Assembly (NCBI GenBank): GCA_036186865.1
Contig: AP025066.1
Location: 14,625,408 to 14,689,407, forward strand
Direction of reading: 5' to 3'
DNA length: 64,000 bases
Source: Eustoma russellianum
Taxonomy: Eukaryota > Streptophyta > Magnoliopsida > Gentianales > Gentianaceae
In this document: in pieces, positions 30,898-41,158 of the stretch
How positions within the stretch are numbered: position 1 is the stretch's first letter
Layout of the letters: each line of letters starts with the position of its first letter
Made by a program: the position numbers and the translations under genes
The notes under the pieces: model-generated
Database searches by the model: none
Told to the model about the DNA's origin: nothing
Seen by the model: only the letters and a program-made list of their open reading frames with translations

Positions 30898-33822
30898 GTA
30901 TTCCATGCTATCAATTCAAACAAAAATGTTTATATCTTGCTTTACAAAGAAGCCTTATTTTCTTCATCTGAGATACCATCTACTTTACCAAGTGAAGTGG
31001 CATCTTTACTTCAAGAATTTTCTAGCTTGTTTCCTGAAGGAGATCCCCCAGGATTACCCCCTCTAAGAGGCATTGAGCATCAAATAGATTTCATTCCAGG
31101 AGCTGTTCTGCCAAACAGACCTGCCTATAGAGCCAATCCAGAGGAAACTAAGGAAATCCAATAGCAAGTTGAGGAATTATTGACTCAAGGTAAAGTAAGA
31201 GAGAGTATGAGTCCGTGTGCTGTTCCTGTAATCATTGTCCCTAAGAAAGATGGAACTTGGAGAATGTGTACTGACTGTAGAGCCATCAATAAGATCACTG
31301 TGAAGTATAGGTACCCTATTCCTAGGTTGGATGACATGTTGGATATGTTACATGGGTCTAGGTGTTTTAGCAAAGTAGATCTTAAGCAAGGATATTTCCA
31401 AGTGAGAATTAGGGAAGGTGATGAATGGAAAACTGCCTTTAAGACTAAGTCTGGATTGTACGAATGGTTAGTTATGCCCTTTGGTTTAACCAATGCCCCT
31501 AGTACTTTCATGAGGTTAATGAATGAGGTCTTAAGGAAATTCATAGGGAAATTTGTAGTAGTTTACTTTGATGACATTCTTATCTACTCCAAAACCCTAG
31601 GTGAACACCTGAACCATCTAAGAGCCGTTTTTGTCACCCTACAGAAAGAGAAGCTGTATGCTAATTTCAAGAAGTGTTCTTTCTGTCTGGAGAAGGTTAC
31701 ATTCTTAGGATTTGTGATTAGTGCTGAAGGAATTGAAGTGGATCAAGAGAAAGTTAAATCCATAACTGAGTGGCCAACCCCTAAATCTGCTGGAGATATT
31801 AGGAGTTTTCATGGATTAGCTAGCTTCTATAGACGTTTTGTGAAGGATTTCTCTACTCTAGCTGCACCCTTGAATGAGTTAGTCAAGAAAGATGTAAGAT
31901 TTGAATGGGGAGAATCACAACAACAAGCCTTTGAGGAACTTAAGAAACGTCTAACTTCTGCACCTATCCTGAGATTGCCCAATTTTGATGAAATGTTTGA
32001 AGTTGAATGTGATGCCAGTGGAGTTGGCATTGGAGCTGTATTGCATCAAGGTAACAAACCTGTTGCCTACTTTAGTGAGAAATTGAAAGGAGCTTCCATA
32101 AATTATTCAACCTATGATAAAGAATTGTATGCCCTTGTCCGTTCATTACAAACTTGGCAACATTACCTGCAACCTAAGGAATTTGTGATTCATACTGATC
32201 ATGAAAGCCTGAAGTATCTAAAGGGTCAAGGAAAATTGAACAAAAGACATGCCAAATGGGTTGAATTCATTGAACAATTCCCTTATGTGATCAAGTATAA
32301 GCAAGGAAAAGAAAATGTAGTAGCTGATGCCTTATCTCGTCGCTATACTTTGATTACTACTCTTTCATGTAACATGTTTGGTTTTGAGTCTATCAAAGAA
32401 ATGTATCATTCTGATCATGACTTTAGTTCTATATATCAAGCATGCATTGATTCTCCTTTTGCTAAATATTACTTGCATGATGGTTACTTGTTTAAAGAAC
32501 ATAAGTTATGTGTACCAATGTGTTCATTAAGAGAGTTGTTGATAAAAGAAGCTCATGGAGGAGGTTTAATGGGTCATTTTGGCTCGTTAAAAACTTTGGA
32601 AACACTTAAGGAACATTTCTTTTGGCCGCATATGAGAGCACATGTTGATAAGATATGTGACCAATGTATTACTTGCAAGCAAGCAAAGTCTAGAACACAA
32701 CCACATGGATTATACACTCCTTTATCTGTTCCAAACTCACCTTGGACTGATATTTCTATGGACTTTGTATTGGGATTGCCTCGATCCAAAACTGGTAAAG
32801 ATAGCATCTTTGTTGTTGTTGATAGATTTTCCAAAATGGCGCATTTCATTGCATGTAAGAAAGTTGATGATGCTATTCATATTGCTGATTTGTTCTTTAA
32901 GGAAATTGTTAGATTGCATGGCATGCCACGTACGATTGTAAGTGATAGAGATACAAAGTTTCTAAGTCATTTCTGGCGAGTTTTGTGGAGTAAACTTGGT
33001 ACTAAATTGTTATTTTCTACAACTGCTCACCCACAAACCGATGGTCAAACTGAAGTTGTTAATAGAACCTTGTCTCAACTGTTACGTGTTGTCATTCAAA
33101 AGAACTTGAAGAATTGGGAAGATTGCTTAGCTTACATTGAGTTTGCATACAATAGAGTTGTTCATAGTGGAACATTGCATTCTCCTTTTGAAGTTGTTTA
33201 TGGCTTTAACCCTTTGTCCCCGCTTGATCTTGTTCCCATACCTGTTCATGAACGTGTTAGTTTAGATGGTGAACGAAAAGCAAAACTTGTGAAAGAATTG
33301 CATGAAAAGGTTAAGTCACAACTTGAAGCTAAGAATAAAGTGTATGCCAATAGAGCCAACAGGAATCGTAAAGTTGTTATATTTGAACCTGGTGATCTTG
33401 TTTGGTTACACTTGAGGAAAGAAAGATTCCCTAAGGAAAGGGACTCAAAATTGAAGCCAAGAGGCGATGGACCGTTCAAAGTGTTGAAACGGCTTGGTGA
33501 TAATGCCTACGTTCTCGATCTTCCTGAAGAAAGGTATGGTCCTATCTCAAAAACTTTTAATGTTGCTGACCTTTCTCCGTTTAGTGTTGATTCAGATTCG
33601 AGGACGAATCCTTTTCAAGTGGGAGGGAATGATGAGCTACAGCCTAACCTTGTAGATGCAAACACTGACGATGACACCTCATTGCCCCACAATGGTCCCA
33701 TAACAAGGAGTATGGCTAAGAAATTGTTACATTGTGTTGAATCATTCCTTTACAGGCATGAAGAGGATGAACCAAGCAAAGATGACATCCATTGGGTTTA
33801 TATGATACAAGCTATGATCTAG
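30880..33822 (+). pseudogene. pol: CRM-G Pol: RT, RNase H, integrase and CR tail, one in-frame stop
   Basis: The frame is open from 30880 except TAG at 31162-31164 (Lys in CRM-I). RT: WRMCTDCRAINKI, MPFGLTNAPSTF and VVVYFDDILIYS (YFDD at about 31564). RNase H: ECDASGVGIGAVL, YDKELYAL and HTDHESLKYL. Integrase: finger EAHGGGLMGHF...CITCKQAK, then DFVLGLP, IVSDRDTKF and HPQTDGQTEVVNRTL. It ends SRTNPFQVGGNDELQP, crossing the PPT into the 3' LTR at 33630, and finishes with GPITRSMAKKL and FLYRHEEDEP before TAG at 33820. The terminal LTR-encoded part is CR-like. All catalytic residues I can check are kept. Confidence 0.9.
33595..33629 (+). promoter_or_regulatory. Pre-PPT hairpin and polypurine tract, CRM-G
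   Basis: GATTCG-AGGA-CGAATC (33595-33610; encodes DSRTN), then AAGTGGGAGGGAA next to the LTR start. The gap from hairpin to LTR is 19 bp, as in F, E and I. Confidence 0.78.
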
Positions 33823-34948
33823 TTGTATCAAATGCATGTTGTACATATCTTTATATGTTCTTTTTAATATTCTTAGTTTGTTAACCTTGTTTTAGGATAG
33901 TTTGTGTTGTATTCTTGCCTTATCTTTCAGGTACACGTTTTAGCTTAAAGATGCAAATCAAACCTGAATTTTTGCCCAAACAAAGAAGTGAAATTCAAGT
34001 GGCTTGCAAGCAAGGTGGTGACAAGCACCCATGTCAAAAACCAGATTGCTTCTCACGCAAACAAGGAGGAAATAAGCAGCTCAAGCCTTCAACCAATAGA
34101 AAGGAGTCTTCCAAATGATTTAACCAATCACAAACAATAAGGAAAATTCAACAAGCTGCTCAACCAAGGATCCAATCAAAGGGCATGAAGTTTTCGGCTG
34201 GTTCCTTAGATATTTTGTTTGAATATTCAACACCCAAGTAAGAACCAATCAAGGCTGAGTTTTATCCAAGCTGCACACTCCAAGAACCAATCAAAACTTT
34301 GGATGAATTCAAGCAAGAGAATGTACGGTTGTCTAAGGGAATTTCTTTGAAAAATCAATGCTACAACTTACAACCAATCAAGGGTGAGATCCAAGCAAGC
34401 TGCTCAATGTTTAAGCCAATCAAAATTCTGGCTTAAGACAAGCAAAGAAGAAGAAGGAAGCAACCAGCTCCTTTTCACCGAAAATTGCTCCAACTTGTTC
34501 AAAAAGAAAACATGTTAATCCTAGACTTGTACCTTGTATTTTAGACTTTGTACTTTTTCATCATTTTCGTTTGTTATAAGAGAGTTTAGAACCTGAATGT
34601 AATTCACAACCATTATCAATATACATTTGAACCAGAATTTCCTTCAAGGAGATATCAACATTTCAAGTTGAAGTCTAAAGCCACTTACGGTTTTCTCTCA
34701 AGTTCCAGCCTAGAACTTGATAGTATTTGCTTCTTTATTTGGTTTAACAGCATCTTAGGGTCTCATTGAGGTTTTAGATGTCTTGGAGTGCCAAAGAGGA
34801 AGAGGTGTTGGCATAGATTGAGCCAAGAACAACGGTTAAAGATCAAAGGGTGTCTTTGAGGTGTTCTTTGACATAGCTTGTGTTCAAATCAGTTTGGAGT
34901 AGGAGACAACATCCTTGGCAACGTTTCCAGCCCCCATTTGGCTCATCA
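33630..34948 (+). repeat. CRM-G 3' LTR (1319 bp)
   Basis: Same length as the 5' LTR with two differences seen. Its first 190 bp are the coding end of Pol. Followed by GAGTG, where the NA-E ORF resumes. Confidence 0.95.
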
Positions 34949-34953
34949 GAGTG

Positions 34954-35765
34954 TAACTCAGTACTATGAAGAAATGTTTAATGAATTAGAAAGAATGAAT
35001 GTCTGTCGTTTTGAAAATGAGGAAACCTTAATGTTAAGGTTCTTTGCTGGCCTAAATAAGAATGCCACTAATCACATGGTAAATGAAAAATTTGCATCAC
35101 TTAGAGCTATGTTTGAAAAGGCTGTATTGATAGAAACTCATTTGCATAGATACGATGATAAGCTAAGAGATGTGCAAACAAGATGCAGTGAATTTGAGAA
35201 AACCCTGAAACAATGTGAATCTCTTCTCCTTGCATTACAAGCTCAAGAATCTACGATTTGGCATGAATCAAATGTTGAATCACATTATAAAACCGCAGAT
35301 AAGGATGAAGAATGTGAACTTGATTTACAAACTGAAATTGAGCAAGATATACATGTTTTAAGTGTTGATCCTAATGTCCACGGTTTACCTAGAGTAAATA
35401 AGCATGAAATACTTAATGTATATGATGCAATGCATACTGATTCTTTCTGTCACACAACATACACTTGTGAAGAGTTACATGTAGATGTTGTTGAACTGTC
35501 TGAAGTACTTGTTGTGGTTCTTGAATCACAAGTTGTACAAAATTGAGAGGAGTTGAGTAAAACTGATTTAAACATTGAGGATAATGCCTTTGAGCTTAAC
35601 TCATATGATGGTACTTTAGTTTTGAATGAAAATATAAAAGCTTTACACGATGATTTACAAGAAGTAGAAAGTGAATCTTTTCCTTGGCTGACATTGATGT
35701 GTGACACTTATTACTTGCATAATACATTTGCATACAGGCACACAAAATTTTCACCTAAAGAATAG
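34954..35765 (+). CDS. NA-E Gag-like ORF, 3' part with acidic tail
   Basis: Continues the frame of 19676-19826. VTQYYEEMFNELER...EETLMLRFFAGLNKNATNHMVNEKFASLRAMFEKAVLIETHL is the capsid-derived part. After it come about 200 residues rich in Glu/Asp (KDEECELDLQTEIEQD and similar). A TGA at 35544-35546 interrupts, after which the same frame continues to TAG near 35763. F has the same domain order but its stop is elsewhere, so the two stops are independent. No zinc knuckle, protease or polymerase. The G insertion disabled this gene; before that it may have been functional. Confidence 0.7.
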
Positions 35766-36302
35766 TCTAGGAGAGTCGTTAAATACGTGTATAAAGAACA
35801 AACAAATCATGAAAACGTTGTCACAACATACCATGTCGTTTTTCAAATCTTATTGACTTGTGATCATGTTGAGCATCTGATTTCTTTGATATCTACCTTA
35901 CATTGGATCACATAGGTTATGACCCTGGTGGTTACATGTTTGTATTCAAGTGTCTAAGGTCTGGAAATTGTATGGATGATAAGTTAGACATATTATCCCT
36001 GAACTATGAAATTGATATAATCTTGTGCATTGAAGATGTCTATCTTACTTTGGATTTAAAGATGTTGAATGGTGTATTTTCACGTGTTAATGGGCGCTAC
36101 TGCAGTAACCATGTTTTATTCAGATTAATGATGCATCCAAAACAACATTTTATATCATCATCTTTACTATACTACTTTGTTATACACAATGCTTTTCATT
36201 GCATATCATCTTCACCGTATTGCTTTGTTGTCTTAGTCTTTGATCCATGTGCAGGTCGTCAATTGTGTATATCCCTATAACCTAACCCTTACGGATATTT
36301 AA
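35766..36302 (+). other. NA-E region between acidic ORF and PPT
   Basis: A/T-rich, with a 125-codon open stretch in another frame (35903-36280) whose end is hydrophobic and Cys-rich (FISSSLLYYFVIHNAFHCISS). In F the corresponding zone encodes the hydrophobic C-terminus, so this is probably a frameshifted remnant of the same tail. Confidence 0.45.
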
Positions 36303-36337
36303 GATTTGAGGATGAATTATTTCGAAGGGGGAGGGAA
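36303..36337 (+). promoter_or_regulatory. Pre-PPT hairpin (wobble form) and polypurine tract, NA-E
   Basis: GATTTG-AGGA-TGAATT (36303-36318) differs at three bases from the G/F hairpin, yet as RNA all six pairs remain possible (three G-U). GAAGGGGGAGGGAA follows, up to the LTR start, with 19-bp spacing. Confidence 0.65.
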
Positions 36338-37618
36338 TGATGCACTCCCATGAGGCATCAAACACATGTCACCATGTTTTGTTAGTTCTTTAGGACGTGC
36401 AGAACTTGTATGAACATTTAAGGGTCGTCTGACTATTCATATCTGCAAGTATATGTCTCATATAACCCAACGCACCTTAAGACATGTTGTATATAGTGTA
36501 TGTGTTGTTCTTGGATGTGTTTGAGTTGTTTTTAGGTCAAGGAAACATGATTGAACAAAGGCCGAAGATCAAACACAAAGCTGGACATCAAACGACAAGT
36601 AGGTAGCTGGACACCATCTTAGCATCTCAGCCATAATTCATCAACCACAACTCCCATTGGCCTGATTTTAGTTGGAGGTGAACGCTAAGAGGATAATCTA
36701 CAATTTGCATGCCTAGTACTTTCCTAGAAAAGGCCTGTATTAAGCTACGCAAGCGTTTCAAACAATCTGGCTGCTGAGTCAGCAGCTTCAAAGGTGGACA
36801 TCTGCAAGCAAGTCGAGTCCAAACAGGCATAACTCACTCATCCCAGCTCTAAAAGACGTCATTTTGGTGTCTAAACACATCTACAGAAAACGATCTACAA
36901 TTTGTATTTGAAGTGCAAGAGCTAACTCGGACTGGAAGGTTATGTTATAATTCAAAACAGAAAACCAATCAAAACTGCACAGATTTCAGTTTCTTGACTT
37001 TTCAAGCGGCCTTTTCACCAATCAGCTTCGAGGGGTGTTTAACCAGCAGCTCAAGGACGTATCAAATAATAACCCAAAGTAAGGAGAAGCTTGTCCAATC
37101 AAAAACCAAAGAGAAAATGAACTTACAACAAAAGGAAGAATACTACCGGAAACTACTTGTCAAAGTTCAATCATTTTATCTTGTTTGTAGCTTGTCTAGA
37201 CTTCCTTCTTTGCTCCTATTGGCCCATGTACATATGTATCTTACTTTAAAAGCTTAGTGTAGCTTATGTAAGGTAGCTTAGGACATTTGTAAATGCAGAT
37301 TTTGAATACACAACAAAACAACAACATTGCTCCAAACTGTTTTCAGTTTTTCTTCACTTGAATCTTTTGATTCCCTTCAAGTTCTTGAACCAAACTTGAT
37401 TTTATTGCTTCCTTAGCTTGGGATGGATATTGTTTGGAAGGGTTTAGGTTTGTCCAAATAAGTTGAGATCATTTGCTGAAGCTGATTCATCTCCTCAACT
37501 GAACTCTAGACGAATGAGTTGCTTGGGTTCTTGGAATGTTTTGCACCTTCTTTTGTGGTTCCAGCTGTGTTTATTCAGTGAAGAAAGGTCCTTTAATTGG
37601 CTGCACGTTTGTGCATCA
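36338..37618 (+). repeat. NA-E 3' LTR (1281 bp)
   Basis: TGATGCAC...GTGCATCA, an 8-bp perfect inverted terminus different from that of F and G. It contains GCTGCTGAGTCAGCAGC (about 36770-36786), a palindrome around a bZIP-type TGAGTCA core. Followed by GCCTA and CRM-D. Confidence 0.92.
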
Positions 37619-38352
37619 GCCTAGAGCTTGCAATACCTGTAGACTTGTTTTGAAACTTTGAAGAAGAAGATTGATTAGTACGAAAACCATAATTGAAATT
37701 GGAAGAGCTACGTACCTTAAGTTGTTGTTCAATCTTCTCAGCCATATGTACCATGGATGTCAAGTCAAGGTAGGGTTGGAGTTCACCATGTAGAAAACGT
37801 GCTTGGTTGATTCTTCAGGTTCTTGCAAGTTAGATCTTTCCAACAAAATCTCTAGTTCTTTATAGTATTCATATACGCTTTTAGTTCCTTGTCTTAAGTT
37901 ATGTAAAGTTGTGAAAATAGAACTTCCATAGTTGTTAGGGATGGACCGATGTCTTAACTCATACTCTATTTCTTCCCAGGTAAAGACTTGTGGTTGTCTT
38001 GTTTTAGTCTTATTTCTACAAAGATTAGTCCAATTTAGTGCATATCCTGAAAATTCAATAGATGCGTACCTCACCTTTTGTAACTCACTATAGTTTGTAC
38101 AAGGAAAGATTAAATCCACTTTAGTTTCCATTCTAAGTACTCCTCCGCGTTACTTTTACAATAAAACATTGAAATGCTTATTTTAGTCTTTAAGAAATCA
38201 TCATCTTGGGGATAAAGGGGATTTTGTCTTCTACGATAACCACGGGTTTGATAATCACCAAATCGCTCTCATCTTGTTCAAATGGGTTGTGATAATCAGT
38301 ATACCTTCGTGGTGGATTCCTTCTTGGGGCTTGTTGAGGCACCAACCTTCTT
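37619..38352 (-). pseudogene. gag: CRM-D remnant: gag capsid part
   Basis: Continues the D gag interrupted at 15902. The minus frame 37760-38131 encodes METKVDLIFPCTNYSELQKV, the TRQPQVFTWEEIEYELRHR segment and YEYYKELEILLERSNL, matching CRM-A Gag with scattered changes (WW reduced to W). The ends are out of frame. The rightmost ~100 bp encode the Arg/Pro-rich Gag region. It is cut at 38352 by CRM-H. Confidence 0.8.
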
Positions 38353-39633
38353 TGATGAGGATCATGGATCCCATCAGGAGGTCATAGGTCCTATGACAAG
38401 AAGGAAGGCTAGAGAACTTGGACATCAAGTTGGAACCTTCTTGTATAGGCATGTTCAAGATGAACCTTAGGCTCATTGGGTTCACTTTATTGAACCCGCA
38501 CTATGAGCGTTGATTCACAAGCATGTGTGAGTGTGTTCTTTATTTGGAATTTTGTTTTGTTTTCTTGTGATCCTTGTTTCTATGTGTTTGCCTTGTAGGA
38601 AAGTAGGTACATGCAAATTTCCCTGTCAAAGGAGGTCCACGAGATGATTTAAAGACGTGTGCCCTAGAATGAGACAAAAGGAATGTTGTCTTGAAAAGAA
38701 TGTTAGTCTCAACGAAGACAACTTCAAAAGTGGCGTTTTCAAGACTTGATCAAGCTAGAGTTCTTTTCAAAAGTTAACTCAAAATTATCTCCAAATGCCA
38801 AAGACAAAAACCTGCCATAGTCCAAATCAAAATCAAATTGAATTTAAACTTGAATTCAAATTCAAAACATGATTTGAATTTCAAGTTTAAACTAATTTGA
38901 GATTTGAATTTCAAGATGCAAGACAAGTCATTCATCATCTCAAAACACACGGCCATGTTGAAGGAAAAAAGAGATCAGATTGTAACTCAAAACTAAATCC
39001 AAACTTGAATATTCAAACTCAATTTGGATTCAATCTACAACCACCCTTTTGAATTCGACTCCAATCACCTTCTCAGCATCAAACCAAGTCTCCAACACCT
39101 TCATTAGTCATCATACACGGCTAGATGTAGTGGAGATGGCAATCAACGACCAATTCAAATTTTAGCTAGACTATGTTTTAAATTTGAATTGCAAACAAGT
39201 TTCAATTTTTTAAACATTTGTTAGGTATTTTCTTAAAGATAATACTAGCTATTTCAAGGCTTAAGATAGGCGAAACTCAGTGTATAATAAGGCCCTTTGG
39301 CCATGTAGTAGAGACGGAACATTGATGAAATAAAGTTTGATATTTTCTCCAGATCTTGTGAGACTTTGTTTTTTTGGTTTTGTATTAAAAGCCTAGGTTA
39401 ATATCCTTCAAAGTCGAGCATTTTGAAGATGTTTCTATTGCTCTAAGGTGCCGTCCAGGAGGACCATTTGGTTTTCCTGATCAACGACCATCTTAAAGTC
39501 TTGGTTCATGCTTGTTTGATCCAATGGTTTGTATCACTAAGGAAGCAAGGTGAAGTCTTCTTTCTTGTGCCTAAACCTAGTGACGGACGTTTGGAAGGTG
39601 GAAAGTGTTGGAGCCCATGTTTTGCATGCATGA
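38353..39633 (+). repeat. CRM-H 5' LTR (1281 bp)
   Basis: Starts TGATGAGGATCA. The end has decayed from GCATCA to GCATGA. Its first bases encode the CR-like tail (GPMTRRKARELGHQ; FLYRHVQDEP) with a stop at the codon that is Lys in A. A TATA-like run lies near 39280. Closely similar to 45636-46842. Confidence 0.9.
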
Positions 39634-39635
39634 AT

Positions 39636-39647
39636 TGGTATCAGAGC
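39636..39647 (+). promoter_or_regulatory. Primer-binding site, CRM-H
   Basis: TGGTATCAGAGC exactly, 2 bp after the LTR end. Confidence 0.92.
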
Positions 39648-41158
39648 GCATGTTACTCTATTCCACCATCCTTTTTCTTGTCTTTCTCTTTTCTTTTGTG
39701 TCCAACCACATCAAGTCCCTTCTTGTGTCCTTTATTCAACAACATTCTTCACGTCATTTGTGTGTCTTCCATATATAAAAAAACGAGAGTATTAGGTCCT
39801 AAGATTCTTACTTTGAATTTCTATATTTTGTTAGTTCTTGTTGTTCATCATTCAAGTGTCAATCTCCTCATATCTTTAGTGTCAAATTTCTGAATTTTGT
39901 TATTCAAACTTGAACAAGTCAGGGTTCATTGCATCTAGGATACATTCATCTTTTTTAAAATTACAAGCATTGCCAACAAAGCAACCTAGGTCTCAACTCA
40001 TCTAGTTGCTACCGAAGCTTTTGGTTGATGATCATTGTATGCATCTTATGATTCATATTGTGATTGATTTCATGCTTCAATCTTGATGATCATACGTGTG
40101 AATTCCATTTCCAAAACCGTACTAAACACAAAAGGCTGAAAACAACCGACCCAAACCCTAATTTTCAACACCCTAGCCTCGGTTTATCTTCTAAACCCCA
40201 ACCGAGAATCACCTCACATTCAAGTTAACTCCAAAAACGATATCTACCCTCAGATAGCCTTTTCTATCAAACAAACTGAACACAACACCCTAAATCGGCC
40301 CAAACACCCTTGAAAACCCTAACTTTCACAACTCCTTTTCTTTACCCCATAATTGAGACATATCTACGATTGATCTTACATATTTGAGGGTACCTTGCTG
40401 AAAGTTGAAAGCTGGTTGCACGGATTTGTTCAAAAGTAAAAATTTGTACAAAAAGAGAGAAGATACGTTTCTTTGCCCCCTGAACAAAAATAGCTGAGAC
40501 TCACTCGTACAATATGTAGTAAGAACATCAAAAAAAACATAAGGAAAAGGAGAAAAGAAAAAGGGAAAACATTTGTGCATTATTTGAAATTTTTTGGTGC
40601 AATTTAGCAACTTTTGGTACCATTTTTCATTCTTACTATCTACAACTGTACTCCACATTATTTTCCATATATTGAACCTCTTGAACCAATCACACACTTG
40701 GGTGCTAGATTATTGCATGATTTGAATCATATTGTGGATAATAAGAGCATAGAATCAAAATTAACTAAAGATTGCCCACGGCAACCCTTAGTTCATCTTT
40801 GGTTCAGCCTTATACATAACTTTTGGTTGCTTATATTCTTTGAATCTTAGTAGAAAAGTTCAAGTTTGTCACCATCTCTCTTCATTCCATTTTGATAATA
40901 TTTGATGCAAATTGAAAGCAAAAGGGTGAGACAAGTGGAGATCATTGTGTTTTGGAGAAGCATTGGAAAACACTTTCTTACTTGATCACTCTGAATCTTA
41001 TTAAATTCAGGTTGCACAAGAGACAAATTGGTAAGAGAGTGGAAATAAGAGAAAGAGGAGTGTCCGTATTTTGTTTTACACTAATCAGTTAAAGTTTGCT
41101 TGTTTTGTGTTAGTTTGCCTCTTTTCTTCCTTTCTATTTTGTTCACTTTAGGTAAAAC
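39648..41158 (+). other. CRM-H 5' leader
   Basis: About 1.5 kb, no supported ORF. It shares blocks with the CRM-A leader, for example the one around 40740-40860 that corresponds to 7680-7830 on the other strand. Confidence 0.7.

Larger units (their letters stand above)
19827..34948 (+). mobile_element. CRM-G: young full-length CRM-clade element containing NA-F
   Basis: Flanked by GAGTG (19822-19826 and 34949-34953). Both LTRs are 1319 bp and I find only two differences between them (near 20634/34435 and 20979/34782). It has PBS, a ~1.9-kb leader split by NA-F, gag, protease, RT, RNase H, integrase with CR-like tail, and hairpin plus PPT. Despite this youth the coding region has three frameshifts and one stop. 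It is inserted in the Gag-like ORF of NA-E and is the same family as CRM-I. Confidence 0.93.
15903..37618 (+). mobile_element. NA-E: non-autonomous Gag-only CRM-related element, host of nested G and F
   Basis: It is flanked by GCCTA (15898-15902 and 37619-37623), splitting the gag of CRM-D. It has LTRs of 1279 and 1281 bp, PBS, a long leader, a Gag-like ORF with acidic extension, and hairpin plus PPT, but no pol. CRM-G is inserted in the ORF and a solo LTR in the leader; without them the body is about 6 kb. By eye, its LTRs differ by roughly one base in ten over the first 140 bp, so it is much older than G and F. Leader and U5 end match CRM-B, pointing to the B family as helper. It resembles the TR-GAG class of Gag-only LTR elements. 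Confidence 0.85.

Noticed and set aside
31185..31544. Antisense ORFs opposite RT and integrase (for example 31185-31544, 48822-49097, 4840-5163)
   Set aside because: Shadows of the conserved pol frame; they appear at the same positions in every copy for that reason.
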